Shown: piece by piece, positions 52,117-61,171 of the stretch
How positions within the stretch are numbered: position 1 is the first letter of the stretch
Layout: each line of letters starts with the position of its first letter
NCBI RefSeq assembly: GCF_041902385.1
Contig: NZ_CP169244.1
Location: 4,278,001 to 4,342,000, forward strand
DNA: 64,000 nt
Direction: 5' to 3'
Origin: Arcticibacter sp041902385
Lineage (GTDB): Bacteria; Bacteroidota; Bacteroidia; Sphingobacteriales; Sphingobacteriaceae
The notes under the pieces: model-generated
Told to the model about the DNA's origin: nothing
Databases searched by the model: none
Seen by the model: only the letters and a program-made list of their open reading frames with translations
Made by a program: the position numbers and the translations under genes

Positions 52117-53076
52117 TTATTTTTCAGATTCCTTAAAGTGATCGATAATGAGACTGGCCAGCTCAACTCCAATCCTCTCCTGAGCTTCGTTGGTGGCAGC
52201 CCCAATATGAGGTGTAAGCGAGATCTTGGGATGCTTGAGCAGATCTTCGCGCGGTGTCGGCTCATTCTCAAATACGTCCAGTCCAGCAAAAGCCACCACT
52301 CCTGAATCAAGGGCCGCAATGAGGGCATCCTCATCAATAGTTCCCCCTCTGGAGCAGTTCACAATACCGATACCCGTCTTCATACGTCTGAACTCCTCTG
52401 CCCCGAGAATAGGCTTATCAAGGAAAGGGATATGAAGACTTATAAAATCAGCCTCAGTGATGAGCTCGTTGAACTCGACTTTTTTGACCGGCACGTTTAC
52501 TGTTACACCTCCCGCAAGTGCGAGTTCGAGCTGCGCGGGGACGTCATAAAGATCATAGGCAAGGACTTCCATTCCAAGCCCCAGCGCTATCTTCGCGGTC
52601 TCCCTTCCTATCCTGCCGAAGCCGATAATACCAATCTTTTTGCCTTTTAGTTCAATTCCTGCCGCATATGCCTTCTTCAGAGCATTGAATTTTGCACCTC
52701 CGTCAACCGGCATCTTCCGGTTCGAATCATGCAGGAAACGGATACCGGTGAACAGGTGAGCAAAAACGAGTTCTGCAACGGAAGGAGAGGAAGCTGCAGG
52801 TGTATTGACAACAGCCAGCCCCTTGCTTTTAGCATACTCCACATCGATGTTATCCATCCCTACTCCTCCCCGGCCAATAAGGCGAAGATTAGGGCAAGCA
52901 TCGATAAGCTCTTTCCTTACTTTAGTGGCACTACGGACAGTAATAGCATCGTAGCTTTTTAAGGCCTCAGGAAGCTGCTCCTGAGGAATATTTTCTGTGT
53001 CGACGGTAAATCCGGCTTGCTCAAGCATGTGCTTGCCTACCGGGTCAATACCATCATTTGCTAGTATTCTGATCAT
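52117..53076 (-). CDS. serA: D-3-phosphoglycerate dehydrogenase
   Basis: A 319-residue short-form enzyme oxidising 3-phosphoglycerate, the first step of serine synthesis. It has LRLIGRGGVGMDNIDVEYAKSKG, NAD loop IGIIGFGRIGRETAKIALG, active-site Arg in CSRGGTIDEDAL and the catalytic His in LTPHIGAATNEAQERIG. No C-terminal ACT domain, so serine feedback through ACT is not expected. serC lies 65 bases upstream on the same strand, so the two are probably an operon. Confidence 0.95.
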   Translation of the reverse strand: MIRILANDGIDPVGKHMLEQAGFTVDTENIPQEQLPEALKSYDAITVRSATKVRKELIDACPNLRLIGRGGVGMDNIDVEYAKSKGLAVVNTPAASSPSVAELVFAHLFTGIRFLHDSNRKMPVDGGAKFNALKKAYAAGIELKGKKIGIIGFGRIGRETAKIALGLGMEVLAYDLYDVPAQLELALAGGVTVNVPVKKVEFNELITEADFISLHIPFLDKPILGAEEFRRMKTGIGIVNCSRGGTIDEDALIAALDSGVVAFAGLDVFENEPTPREDLLKHPKISLTPHIGAATNEAQERIGVELASLIIDHFKESEK

Positions 53077-53141
53077 TCTATTTTATATTAATAGATAATT
53101 AGGAAAGAAACGATTATGACACCACTGACAACGGCTGTTGA

Positions 53142-54209
53142 TTAACCATTCTTCTGGGCAAATTCGCGCATTACGTCGATAAGCGCATATACGCCTGTAA
53201 TGGGAAGGGCATTATAGATGGAAGCCCTGAAGCCGCCTACACTTCTGTGCCCTTTTATGCCAACCATCCCTCTTTCTTCAGCCAATTTGAGGAAGGGCTT
53301 CTCATGCTCAGGGTTGACGGTAACGAAGCACACATTCATTCTCGAACGGTCTTCTTTCTCGCATGTCCCCTTAAATAGCGGATTAGCGTCTATTTCGTCG
53401 TAAAGCGCCTGCGCTTTCGCAATATTTTCCTTCTCAATCTGCTCAACTCCTCCCTTCGCCTTTAGCCATCTGAGATTGAGCATGGAGGTATAAATTGAAA
53501 ATACCGGGGGCGTATTATAAAGTGACTTGTTATCTACATGGATCTTATAGTCGAGCATCGAAGGAAGCTTACGTCCTGACTTGCCTAACAGTTCGTCCTT
53601 TACAATCACCACCACTACTCCGGCAGGGCCAATGTTCTTCTGCGCACCTGCATAGATAAGCCCAAAATCTTCAACATTGATCTTTCTGCTGCAGATATCG
53701 GAGGACATGTCGCACACCATGGGAACTGGCGACTTAGGGAACTCAAATATCTCAGTACCGAAGATGGTATTATTTGAGGTACAGTGAAAATAGGCTGCGT
53801 CAGAAGGGATATCATACTGCTTAGGAATAAACGTATAGTTCGATTCTTTTGATGAAGCAACTACCTCCACGTTGCCGTATAACCTGGCTTCTTTCATCGC
53901 TTTGCTCGCCCAAGCACCCGTGTCAAGGTAGGCAGCTGTTTGTCCTTCGCCCAGAAGATTGGCCGGCACCATTGAGAACTGAAGACTGGCACCGCCCTGG
54001 AGAAAAAGCACTGAGTAACCAGCAGGCACTCCGAGGATCTCTTTCATTAAGGCGACTGTTTCGTCCATTACCGATTCAAACTCCGGCGCCCTGTGCGAGA
54101 TTTCCAAAATAGACAAACCTGTTCCGTTAAAATTTACTACCGCTTCTGAGGCTTGTTTAAATACTTCCTGAGGTAAAATACAGGGACCTGCGCCGAAATT
54201 ATACTTCAT
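53142..54209 (-). CDS. serC: Phosphoserine aminotransferase
   Basis: 355 residues; second step of serine synthesis (3-phosphohydroxypyruvate to phosphoserine) and also used in PLP synthesis. Family markers are KYNFGAGPCILPQEV, LFLQGGASLQFSMVPANLL, HCTSNNTIFGTEI, VCDMSSDICSRKINV and the PLP lysine in YAGAQKNIGPAGV. A TAAATTTG box lies about 25 bases before the ATG on the minus strand (54235-54242). serA follows. In this phylum serine also feeds cysteine synthesis. Confidence 0.97.
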   Translation of the reverse strand: MKYNFGAGPCILPQEVFKQASEAVVNFNGTGLSILEISHRAPEFESVMDETVALMKEILGVPAGYSVLFLQGGASLQFSMVPANLLGEGQTAAYLDTGAWASKAMKEARLYGNVEVVASSKESNYTFIPKQYDIPSDAAYFHCTSNNTIFGTEIFEFPKSPVPMVCDMSSDICSRKINVEDFGLIYAGAQKNIGPAGVVVVIVKDELLGKSGRKLPSMLDYKIHVDNKSLYNTPPVFSIYTSMLNLRWLKAKGGVEQIEKENIAKAQALYDEIDANPLFKGTCEKEDRSRMNVCFVTVNPEHEKPFLKLAEERGMVGIKGHRSVGGFRASIYNALPITGVYALIDVMREFAQKNG

Positions 54210-54234
54210 TGTTTAGTTTGTTTTAATGAAGCGC

Positions 54235-54242
54235 CAAATTTA
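54235..54242 (-). promoter_or_regulatory. -7 promoter box (TAAATTTG) for serC-serA
   Basis: Minus-strand match to TAnnTTTG, 25 bases ahead of serC. -33 element not clear. Confidence 0.5.
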
Positions 54243-54507
54243 TAATTTTTAGACGTTTTTCGGGCATTTTTTACAATAATTTTAAGGAGAAGACGGCCAG
54301 GCATTGCAAATACCGCATTGCATTGCGATAGGGACCAGCCCTGCAAGCTCCGCTTGGCTGGGTGATCAATCTGCTTTAGAGTAAGTCGAGCCGCGCGCCA
54401 GGAGTAGCTAAATCTATTTACCTTAGAACCTGCTTGCTCATTTGGTTTTAGCCGGATAAGCTCCGAACAAAATCGCTCCAATCTTACTTTTAGAATGCAA
54501 AAAGACT

Positions 54508-54984
54508 ATGATCAGACATATCACTATTCCGGCTGCGATTGCCCTTGTACTGCTGGCTGGTGCTTGCAACCAGAAAAAGGGTCATCGTTCGAGCGAAAAT
54601 ACCTCTGCAGACGCGGCGACAGACGGCAACTCATCATCACAGCAGTTTTGCTTTCTGAAAGTGGAAGGACAACAGAGCATTGACTCGACCCAGGTCACAC
54701 TCCTCCTCAGGGGAGATACGGTGGAAGGCAAAATGAACTGGGTGCCGGCGGAGAAAGATGCCCGGCGCGGAACAATTAAGGGGACCCGGAAGGGCAACAT
54801 CATTACGGGAGTATGGAGTTTTATACAGGAAGGCAGTCATGACAGTCTTCCCCTGCAATTCAAACTAAACGGAGATACTTTACTGCAGAAAGAGTTTGCG
54901 GTTGATCCGGCAACAGGCAGGCAAATTATCAAGGCTGATGCGGCTTATAAAGACAAGCTGCTGCGGGTGGATTGCAGACTTTAA
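54508..54984 (+). CDS. Small lipoprotein (hypothetical)
   Basis: 158 residues with a lipobox (AIALVLLAGACNQ). After a Ser/Asp-rich linker, residues 45-158 form a compact beta-rich region (QFCFLKVEGQQSIDSTQVTLLLRGDTVEGKMNWVPAEK, GTIKGTRKGNIITGVWSFIQEG). The pattern of a regularly spaced beta meander suggests a lipocalin- or META-like fold, but I cannot name the family. An overlapping frame at 54495 is a shadow. It stands alone between divergent/convergent neighbours. Confidence 0.7.
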   Translation: MIRHITIPAAIALVLLAGACNQKKGHRSSENTSADAATDGNSSSQQFCFLKVEGQQSIDSTQVTLLLRGDTVEGKMNWVPAEKDARRGTIKGTRKGNIITGVWSFIQEGSHDSLPLQFKLNGDTLLQKEFAVDPATGRQIIKADAAYKDKLLRVDCRL

Positions 54985-55073
54985 CAAGCGAAGGCGTCGG
55001 ATAACGGGAAGGCAGTGACGTACAAAAATGACGAGATCTGGCCTTCCCGATACTGACCGATTCAATCGGGAAG

Positions 55074-55850
55074 CTACGCGCCCTGCCCGATATTAAGAGA
55101 TAGTCCCCCATCCATGAAATACGTGGATCCAGTGACGTAATCACTGTCTGAAGAAGCTAGAAAGACGGCCAGCCTTCCAATTTCCTCGGGTTCGCCTGCC
55201 CGCTTCATTGGAATGTTTTGCGTTTGCTGATCACGGAGTTCCTTATTATCCATCGCTTCCTGATTCATCGGTGTGAGAATCATACCGGGCGCAATATTGT
55301 TCACGTTGATCCCTTGTTCGGCGAGCTCAAGAGAGAGCGTCCTCATTAAATTTCTGATACCCGCTTTTGATGCATTATAGTCGGCATTTCCTCTCTGCAC
55401 AATCTCCTCATGTACGGAGCTGACATTGATGATCTTGCCCTTTCCCCCTTTTTCCTGCCTGTGCTGTATAAATCGACGCGCACAGAAGAAGGTGCCGTAC
55501 AGGTTAGTTCTGATGGTTTTGTCGAAAACGGAAGTGTCCATATCCGCAACAGGTATTCCGGAACCGTTGACGCCGGCATTGTTCACCAGGATGTCAATTG
55601 AGCCAAAAGCTTTGAGAACCTCATCAAATGCTTCCTCCACCTGACGCTCGTCGCTCACGTCTATCTGAACAACAATGCCTTTCTGGCCCAGTTCATCAAC
55701 CTTTGCCTGAGTCTCCCTGGCTCCTTTCTCATCAGAGCGATAGCAAACGATGATGTTAGCCCCTTCCCTGGCAAATTCTATCGCGGTGGCCTTCCCTATT
55801 CCTGAATCTGCGCCTGTAATAAATGCTACTTTACCTTCTAATTTTTTCAT
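55074..55850 (-). CDS. Short-chain dehydrogenase/reductase (glucose-1-dehydrogenase-like)
   Basis: A 258-residue classical SDR. Cofactor loop ITGADSGIGKATAIEFAREGA, NNAG (VNNAGVNGSGI), catalytic Ser in INVSSVHEEIV and YxxxK in DYNASKAGIRNLM, then the PG motif IAPGMILTPMN. It resembles the bacterial glucose 1-dehydrogenase/stress-type oxidoreductases. The YR after the first strand (VCYRSDEKGA) suggests NADPH preference. Substrate unassigned. Single gene, convergent with the lipoprotein and divergent from the methyltransferase. Confidence 0.9.
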   Translation of the reverse strand: MKKLEGKVAFITGADSGIGKATAIEFAREGANIIVCYRSDEKGARETQAKVDELGQKGIVVQIDVSDERQVEEAFDEVLKAFGSIDILVNNAGVNGSGIPVADMDTSVFDKTIRTNLYGTFFCARRFIQHRQEKGGKGKIINVSSVHEEIVQRGNADYNASKAGIRNLMRTLSLELAEQGINVNNIAPGMILTPMNQEAMDNKELRDQQTQNIPMKRAGEPEEIGRLAVFLASSDSDYVTGSTYFMDGGLSLNIGQGA

Positions 55851-55924
55851 TTCTATAGGTGATGTTTGTTGATTGAAACAAAAGGAACTGCTGGAAGGTT
55901 GGAATTCTTTTTTATTATTTCATG

Positions 55925-55932
55925 TAGATTTG
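55925..55932 (+). promoter_or_regulatory. -7 promoter box (TAGATTTG) for the methyltransferase gene
   Basis: Matches TAnnTTTG and ends 4 bases before the GTG start, so the transcript would be leaderless from that start or the true start lies later. Confidence 0.45.
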
Positions 55933-55936
55933 CTGC

Positions 55937-56620
55937 GTGGACATTTTTGGACAAGCTCTGAGCGACTATTATTACCGGCACGCGCCTGAAACCCTTTGGC
56001 TCCATAACACATATGGGGAACCGGAGGAAATGCCCGTAGACGTCTTCTTTCGCAGCGAGGAAGAAATGCCCGAGCTTGAGCTCCTGGCGCTGGAACAGTG
56101 CCAGGGGAAAGTGCTTGATATAGGCTCGGGAGTTGGAAGCCATGCACTTCTCCTGCAGGAGGAAGACCTTGACGTAACTGCACTGGAAATTTGCAAAGAC
56201 GCCTGCGGAATCATGAAACATCGGGGAATAAAGAAAATTATGAATACCGACATCTTCACCTTGAGCGGGAGCAGGTTTGACACTCTTCTCTTGCTAATGA
56301 ACGGAATTGGTTTATGCGGAGATGTGAAGCGGCTCACGCTGTTGCTGCAGCATTTCAGGCGGTTGCTTTCACCCGGTGCAAAGATTTTGTTCGACTCATC
56401 CGATATATCTTATCTCTACGAGAATGAAGAACGGCCCGAACAAAAATACCTTGGCGAAGTTTCTTATCAGTACGAATACAAAGATGTACGAGGGCCCTGG
56501 TTTAATTGGCTTTACATCGATGCAAACACCATGTCAAAAATAGCAGCACGGGAAGGGTATCACTTTCGACTGCTGTATGATGACGGGCAGGACCAATACC
56601 TGGCCTGCCTGGAAACGTAA
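55937..56620 (+). CDS. Class I SAM-dependent methyltransferase
   Basis: 227 residues from GTG 55937 (read as Met). SAM-binding motif I is GKVLDIGSGVGSHALLLQ, the acidic end of beta 2 is VTALEICKDACGIM, motif II region NTDIFTL and post-motif FDTLLLLMNGIGLCGDV. The first 70 residues are an N-terminal extension with many acidic residues (YGEPEEMPVDVFFRSEEEMPELE). The methyl acceptor is unknown. It faces the SDR gene, and a LEA-like lipoprotein follows in the same direction 59 bases on. Confidence 0.85.
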   Translation: MDIFGQALSDYYYRHAPETLWLHNTYGEPEEMPVDVFFRSEEEMPELELLALEQCQGKVLDIGSGVGSHALLLQEEDLDVTALEICKDACGIMKHRGIKKIMNTDIFTLSGSRFDTLLLLMNGIGLCGDVKRLTLLLQHFRRLLSPGAKILFDSSDISYLYENEERPEQKYLGEVSYQYEYKDVRGPWFNWLYIDANTMSKIAAREGYHFRLLYDDGQDQYLACLET

Positions 56621-56679
56621 AAACGGGAGAATTGTGACCCGCTTGATAACTGTATGTTCTAAAATTCGTTAATAGTTTT

Positions 56680-57285
56680 ATGAAGAAGTTCCTTTTACCA
56701 CTTTTGCTTATCTCCCTGCTCTCGGCATGCGGGATCAACAAACAAATAGACAGAGCAAGAGCGTTCGAAAAATGTCGGTACGAAGTGAAGTCTGCTGATA
56801 GCCTGACGATTGCAAATGTAAATATTATGCAGCTGATGCGCGACAAGAGCTTTGATCTTGCTAAAGCTCCCAGGCTTGCTCTGGCGCTGCTCCGCAAAGA
56901 TGTACCTCTCGAAGGAAAAATCAACCTTTTGATCAAAAATCCATCAAGCGCTCTTGCGGCGATTAATCAGTTTGAGTACAAGGTTCTGATTAAAGACCAT
57001 GAGCTGGCTGCAGGGTTGATCGATCAGGCCATTGAGGTGAAACCTAACGGCGGCTCTACCACTGTGCCTATCAGGCTCAGCTCGAACCTTTATAAGCTTT
57101 TTACGGATACCAGGGCGCAGAAAGACATTACCGACTTTTTTGACGCCTTGACCAATGAAAAAAGCGACAAAAAGAGCATGCTGACAATCCGGATTAAGCC
57201 CACCATAGGTGTAGGCAACAAGAAGATTAAGTATCCGGGGTATATTACTATTGATAAGGAAATCACGAAAAAGATCTTCTTATAA
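56680..57285 (+). CDS. LEA-type (WHy-like) lipoprotein
   Basis: 201 residues with lipobox LISLLSACGIN. The rest resembles LEA14/WHy-type beta-sandwich lipoproteins: CRYEVKSADSLTIANVNIMQLM, ALLRKDVPLEGKINLLIKNPSSALAAINQFEYKVLIKDHELAAG and VPIRLSSNLYKLF. These proteins are linked to desiccation or envelope stress, though their molecular role is unclear. The HAD gene follows 31 bases later, and the two may be cotranscribed. Confidence 0.78.
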   Translation: MKKFLLPLLLISLLSACGINKQIDRARAFEKCRYEVKSADSLTIANVNIMQLMRDKSFDLAKAPRLALALLRKDVPLEGKINLLIKNPSSALAAINQFEYKVLIKDHELAAGLIDQAIEVKPNGGSTTVPIRLSSNLYKLFTDTRAQKDITDFFDALTNEKSDKKSMLTIRIKPTIGVGNKKIKYPGYITIDKEITKKIFL

Positions 57286-57316
57286 GACGCAGGACCTCAC
57301 ACTCATACAACGATTT

Positions 57317-57946
57317 ATGAAACAAGCTTTAATACTCGACCTTGACAATACGATCTATCCAGTACGATCAATCGGTGAAGAGCTTTTTGCTCCCCTGTTT
57401 GAGCTAATGAATAAACATAAAGGTGACATCAGCAAAGAGGACTTTGAACAAGCGAGGGAAGACATTATGAGGCGGCCATTTCAAAAAGTAGCGCAAGACT
57501 ACCATTTTAGTAATGAGCTCACGCAACAAGGACTGGAACTATTGCGCAATGCAACTTATGAGGGGCCGATGGCGCCATTTCCCGACTATCAGACTATAAA
57601 AAGCATAAGGGCGGAAAAGTTCCTGGTTACGACAGGTTTTCTAAAGCTCCAGAGTAGTAAGGTAGACAAGCTGGGCATCAGGAATGACTTCAGGGAAATC
57701 TATATTATAGACCCGGACACAACCGAGAAGACTAAGAAAGATATATTTGCTGATATTCTGGAGAAATATGGGTTACAAGCCGAGGAGGTTCTTGTAGTCG
57801 GGGACGATCCGGAATCTGAAATTGAAGCCGCAGCCGCGCTCAGGATCGACTCCTTCCTGTATGATCCGGAAGAGCGCTCTACGGGAGCCCGCTCCACGTA
57901 CAGGGGCAGGGATTTCCAGCAGCTTTTAAGCCTCTTTTCTGATTAA
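57317..57946 (+). CDS. HAD-superfamily hydrolase
   Basis: 209 residues from ATG 57317; the longer frame from 57251 overlaps the lipoprotein end and is rejected. HAD motif I is LILDLDNTIYPV (nucleophile Asp and +2 Asp), motif II is KFLVTTGF, the Lys lies in EKTKKDIFADI and motif IV is VLVVGDDPESEIEAAAAL. It is a small phosphatase of the C1-cap group, substrate unknown. It overlaps the convergent gene at 57943 by 4 bases. Confidence 0.9.
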   Translation: MKQALILDLDNTIYPVRSIGEELFAPLFELMNKHKGDISKEDFEQAREDIMRRPFQKVAQDYHFSNELTQQGLELLRNATYEGPMAPFPDYQTIKSIRAEKFLVTTGFLKLQSSKVDKLGIRNDFREIYIIDPDTTEKTKKDIFADILEKYGLQAEEVLVVGDDPESEIEAAAALRIDSFLYDPEERSTGARSTYRGRDFQQLLSLFSD

Positions 57947-58335
57947 CGAAAACTTCCGTTTCTATTTATCCTTGTCTGGCCTGAAGACCTGGTCTTTGTT
58001 GTTTCCTGCCAAAGCAGACCGTTCTTTGATAAAGGACGGGGTTGAAATCTAAAATCAGGTTTTGCATTGAACGATGAGGGCGTGCGAACTTCTGCAGCCT
58101 TCTTGCTTCCTTTTAAGTAAGGGTTGAGAATCGGCACACACTGGTCTGGAGTCGAAAGAACAAGTATTTTGCTGGTAATAGTGTCTGCCTTATAAACAAA
58201 ATCAGAACCCCTTACATCGCTTTGCTTCATGCTGAAGGTTGAAGCAGAGTCAGTAAGCACTGCTGTCTGGGCTTTTAGTTCGCTGAGGCTGTTAAAACAA
58301 ATAAAAAAGATTGTAACAACAATAAGCTTCTTCAT
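57943..58335 (-). CDS. Small secreted protein (hypothetical)
   Basis: 130 residues with a clear signal peptide (LIVVTIFFICFNSLSELKAQ). The mature part is polar and basic (MKQSDVRGSDFVYKADTITSKILVL, DFRFQPRPLSKNGLLWQETT) with one Cys in STPDQCVPILNPY. No domain recognised. It overlaps the HAD gene by 4 bases convergently; a terminator for the neighbouring FKBP gene lies upstream of it. Confidence 0.6.
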   Translation of the reverse strand: MKKLIVVTIFFICFNSLSELKAQTAVLTDSASTFSMKQSDVRGSDFVYKADTITSKILVLSTPDQCVPILNPYLKGSKKAAEVRTPSSFNAKPDFRFQPRPLSKNGLLWQETTKTRSSGQTRINRNGSFR

Positions 58336-58462
58336 TTTCTTCCTGGTTTTTGGTTAAAATAAAACTATGAAAAATATGATGAAAACAACGACAGAAAAAA
58401 GGATAGGCTCAGAAGCTGAAAACGCTATTGGCGGGCTAAAGCGTCTCCGACCTGAACTTGCA

Positions 58463-58505
58463 GAAAAAAAGGGGTCGTACGGCATGCGCACGACCCCTTT
58501 TTTTG
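58463..58505 (-). terminator. Terminator of the FKBP gene
   Basis: Stem AAAAAAAGGGGTCGT / ACGACCCCTTTTTTT, 12 bases past the FKBP stop on the minus strand, usable in both directions. Confidence 0.93.
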
Positions 58506-58516
58506 TATTTTTCTTA

Positions 58517-59014
58517 TTAGTGGCCTGAATGACCGTCAGCTCCATGAGCATGACCATGCGCCAGTTCTTCTTCGGTTGCTTCGCGTACGTTCAGGATCTG
58601 TCCTTTAAAGTGCAGATCTTGTCCTGCCATAGGATGGTTTAAGTCAACGTTGACTGCAGACTCAGAAACATTAGTCACACGCGCTCTGAACTGATTGCCA
58701 TGATTATCCTGAAGCGGAAGCACTGATCCTACTTCCGGAAGGTCCATGCCCTGAAACATTTCGGTAGAGAGCTCGGCGAACGCATTCTCGTCTTTCTCGC
58801 CGTATGCATCCACAGCATTCAGGTGAAAATCATAGCTTTCTCCTGCTGAAAGACCATTTAAATTTTCTTCAAATTTGGGGAGCATCATGCCTACACCGTA
58901 GAGGAACACTAAAGGTTGCTCTTCAGTGGCTTTCTCTACAAATACTTCCTCGCCGTTGTTAGTGGTGTACAAATCGTATGTAAGCGCCACCACGCTTTTG
59001 GGTTGAATTTTCAT
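58517..59014 (-). CDS. slyD: FKBP-type peptidyl-prolyl isomerase, SlyD-like
   Basis: 165 residues. The split FKBP domain (VALTYDLYTTNNGEEVFVEKATEEQPLVFLYGVGMMLPKFEENLNGLSAGE) encloses an insert-in-flap region (AYGEKDENAFAELSTEMF, VNVDLNHPMAGQDLHFKGQILNV), the SlyD/FKBP2-type organisation. The C-terminus is His-rich (HGHAHGADGHSGH), like the nickel-binding SlyD tail. It assists folding in the cytosol and may bind metal. Its own terminator follows. Symbol given by architecture; strict orthology not tested. Confidence 0.87.
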   Translation of the reverse strand: MKIQPKSVVALTYDLYTTNNGEEVFVEKATEEQPLVFLYGVGMMLPKFEENLNGLSAGESYDFHLNAVDAYGEKDENAFAELSTEMFQGMDLPEVGSVLPLQDNHGNQFRARVTNVSESAVNVDLNHPMAGQDLHFKGQILNVREATEEELAHGHAHGADGHSGH

Positions 59015-59065
59015 AATTGTTCTTTAAAGTGACCTATCCCCGACTGCCGGCGGCATCGACATACC

Positions 59066-61087
59066 TCACTGATTATCTATTTGTTTTAGTGCTTCTGGTA
59101 CTTCTGTAACGGGTAAGCGGCAAGTTCTGTTTTTGCAAACAAAGATTTTGGTGACCTTATCCCATTTATCTTCCAGCAAAGGTAAACTTCCTGCGCTACC
59201 TCCCAAGATAATTTTAGCAGGAATGAAAAATTTTTCCAACTCCGCCCGCTTTTGTTGTGCCTCAGGACCTGTAATGGCCACTTCATATAGTCCGAAAATC
59301 TTATACATGAGCAGCATCGCCCAGTTGGAGTAACCCGAGCCGTAGGTTTTGATCAGCGGGAAAACGTTAGCCAGCATCACATCTGCCTGGGCGAGGTATT
59401 GCTCATCCCCGAAAAAGTGCCCGAGACGGAAAAGGTTGTGAGCCATTACGGAATTAGACGATGGAATTACATTGTCGGTAATTTCATGCTTTCGCGCAAT
59501 CAGCTCCTGATCGTTGCGTGATGTGTAGTAGAACATTCCTGTTCCGGCATCATAAAAGTTATCCAGCACATAATCCGTCAGCTTTCTGGCTTCAAGCAGC
59601 CAGTCCTCATTAAAAGTAGCTTCGTAAAGCGATATAAAAGCCTCCGCGACAAAGGCATAATCGTCCAGAAACGCAGTATCAATTAAGGAAGCAGACTGCC
59701 CGTTTTTATAGACCCTCGACATCGCTCCTGATTCGCCAATTAACTTCTCTCTGATAAAAGCAGCATTCTTCAACGCCGCATCCAGGAATGACTTTTCGCC
59801 GAATGCACGGTAGGCATCTGCAAGACCTTTGAGCATCATGCCATTCCATGCTGCCAAAATCTTGTTATCCAATCCTGGCCGCACCCTGGCCTCCCTGTAT
59901 TCAAAGACTCTTCTTTTGGCAGAACTCAGAAGTTCAGAAAAGCGCTCCTCTGTCAGCCCAAGCTGCAAGGCTACGCGAGCATCATCATCGATCCTGATGA
60001 GGACGTTGGTGCGCTCTTCCGGCCAGTTGCCACTTTCCGTAACATTGAAGAAGGCGCAAAATACCATCCTCTCCTCTTCGGGCAGCAGCTGGTTCAGCTC
60101 TTCCTGAGTGAAGGTATAGAACTTACCCTCCACCCCTTCACTGTCAGCATCGAGGGCTGAATAAAAACCTCCTTCCGGAGAGGTCATTTCTCTCCTCACC
60201 CACTCAAGGGTTTCAAAAACCGCGCGCTCATATAATTTCTCTTTCCTGCTCTGCCAGGCTTCTGTGTAGAGGCTCACGAGCTGCGCGTTGTCATACAGCA
60301 TCTTCTCAAAATGGGGAACGTGCCATCTTCCGTCTACAGAGTAGCGCGCAAAACCGCCTCCTATATGGTCGTAGATCCCTCCATACGCCATCTTTTTCAG
60401 TGTCACGTCTGTCGCTGCCCGCGCCTGCTCAGCATTAAGATAATAGGCGTAGCGAAGCATAAATGACCAGTTGTTGGGCAAAGGAAATTTCGGCGCGCGA
60501 TTATACCCTCCCTGCTGAAGGTCAAAGGTCCGGCTCCACGGTCGGAATATATCTTCCAGGTCGCTTTTTGAGTAGTCAACGCGCTCCTCTGAGAGGTTCA
60601 GTTTCTCTGTTTGTTGTATACCTTCAGTAAGCCGACTTGCGTACTCCTCAGCTTCCTGAGGTTTATTTTGCCAGAAATGGGCGAGCTGCATGAGAAGGTT
60701 CTTCCAGTCATCCCTTCGGAAGTAGGTTCCCCCGTATATTGGACGCTGGTCAGGCAGACAAATGCAGTTAAGGGGCCAGCCGCCCTGTCCTGTCATGAGC
60801 TGAACGGCTAACATATAGACCTGGTCAATGTCAGGTCGTTCTTCCCGGTCAACTTTAATGCAAACGAAGTGTTCGTTCATGATCGCGGCAACACTCTCAT
60901 CCTCAAAGCTCTCATGCTCCATTACATGACACCAGTGACAAGCCGAGTAACCTACACTAACGAGAATCAGTTTATTCTCTTCCCTTGCCCTTGTCAGGGC
61001 TTCACTTCCCCATGGATACCATTCCACAGGATTGTTGGCATGCTGCAACAGATAGGGAGACGTTTCTTTACTTAAACGGTTGGGCAT
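59066..61087 (-). CDS. Thioredoxin-domain protein of the YyaL / SSP411 family
   Basis: 673 residues. The N-terminal 120 form a thioredoxin-like domain with CHWC in VGYSACHWCHVMEHESFEDESVAAIMNEHFVCIKVDREERPDIDQVYM. The larger C-terminal part is an alpha/alpha barrel, with markers GGIYDHIGGGFARYSVDGRWHVPHFEKMLYDNAQ, LDADSEGVEGKFYTFT and ILAAWNGMMLKGLA. Full family length. Activity not firmly known; related proteins act in sugar-like or N-acyl sugar metabolism. The CHWC motif is intact. It stands alone downstream of ctaA on the same strand. Confidence 0.92.
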   Translation of the reverse strand: MPNRLSKETSPYLLQHANNPVEWYPWGSEALTRAREENKLILVSVGYSACHWCHVMEHESFEDESVAAIMNEHFVCIKVDREERPDIDQVYMLAVQLMTGQGGWPLNCICLPDQRPIYGGTYFRRDDWKNLLMQLAHFWQNKPQEAEEYASRLTEGIQQTEKLNLSEERVDYSKSDLEDIFRPWSRTFDLQQGGYNRAPKFPLPNNWSFMLRYAYYLNAEQARAATDVTLKKMAYGGIYDHIGGGFARYSVDGRWHVPHFEKMLYDNAQLVSLYTEAWQSRKEKLYERAVFETLEWVRREMTSPEGGFYSALDADSEGVEGKFYTFTQEELNQLLPEEERMVFCAFFNVTESGNWPEERTNVLIRIDDDARVALQLGLTEERFSELLSSAKRRVFEYREARVRPGLDNKILAAWNGMMLKGLADAYRAFGEKSFLDAALKNAAFIREKLIGESGAMSRVYKNGQSASLIDTAFLDDYAFVAEAFISLYEATFNEDWLLEARKLTDYVLDNFYDAGTGMFYYTSRNDQELIARKHEITDNVIPSSNSVMAHNLFRLGHFFGDEQYLAQADVMLANVFPLIKTYGSGYSNWAMLLMYKIFGLYEVAITGPEAQQKRAELEKFFIPAKIILGGSAGSLPLLEDKWDKVTKIFVCKNRTCRLPVTEVPEALKQIDNQ

Positions 61088-61171
61088 AATTAAATTCCTG
61101 CTTTACTATAGAGTTAAACCCTTATGCCGTTAAAAGTTTTAATTATTCATGCGCACGATATGAAACAGCAA

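Noticed and set aside
52023..52337. N-terminal extension of the lactate dehydrogenase frame (105 residues)
   Set aside because: It is antisense to the serA 3' end and lacks a domain; the family start MPLQTKKTRIVVIGVG is at 52022.
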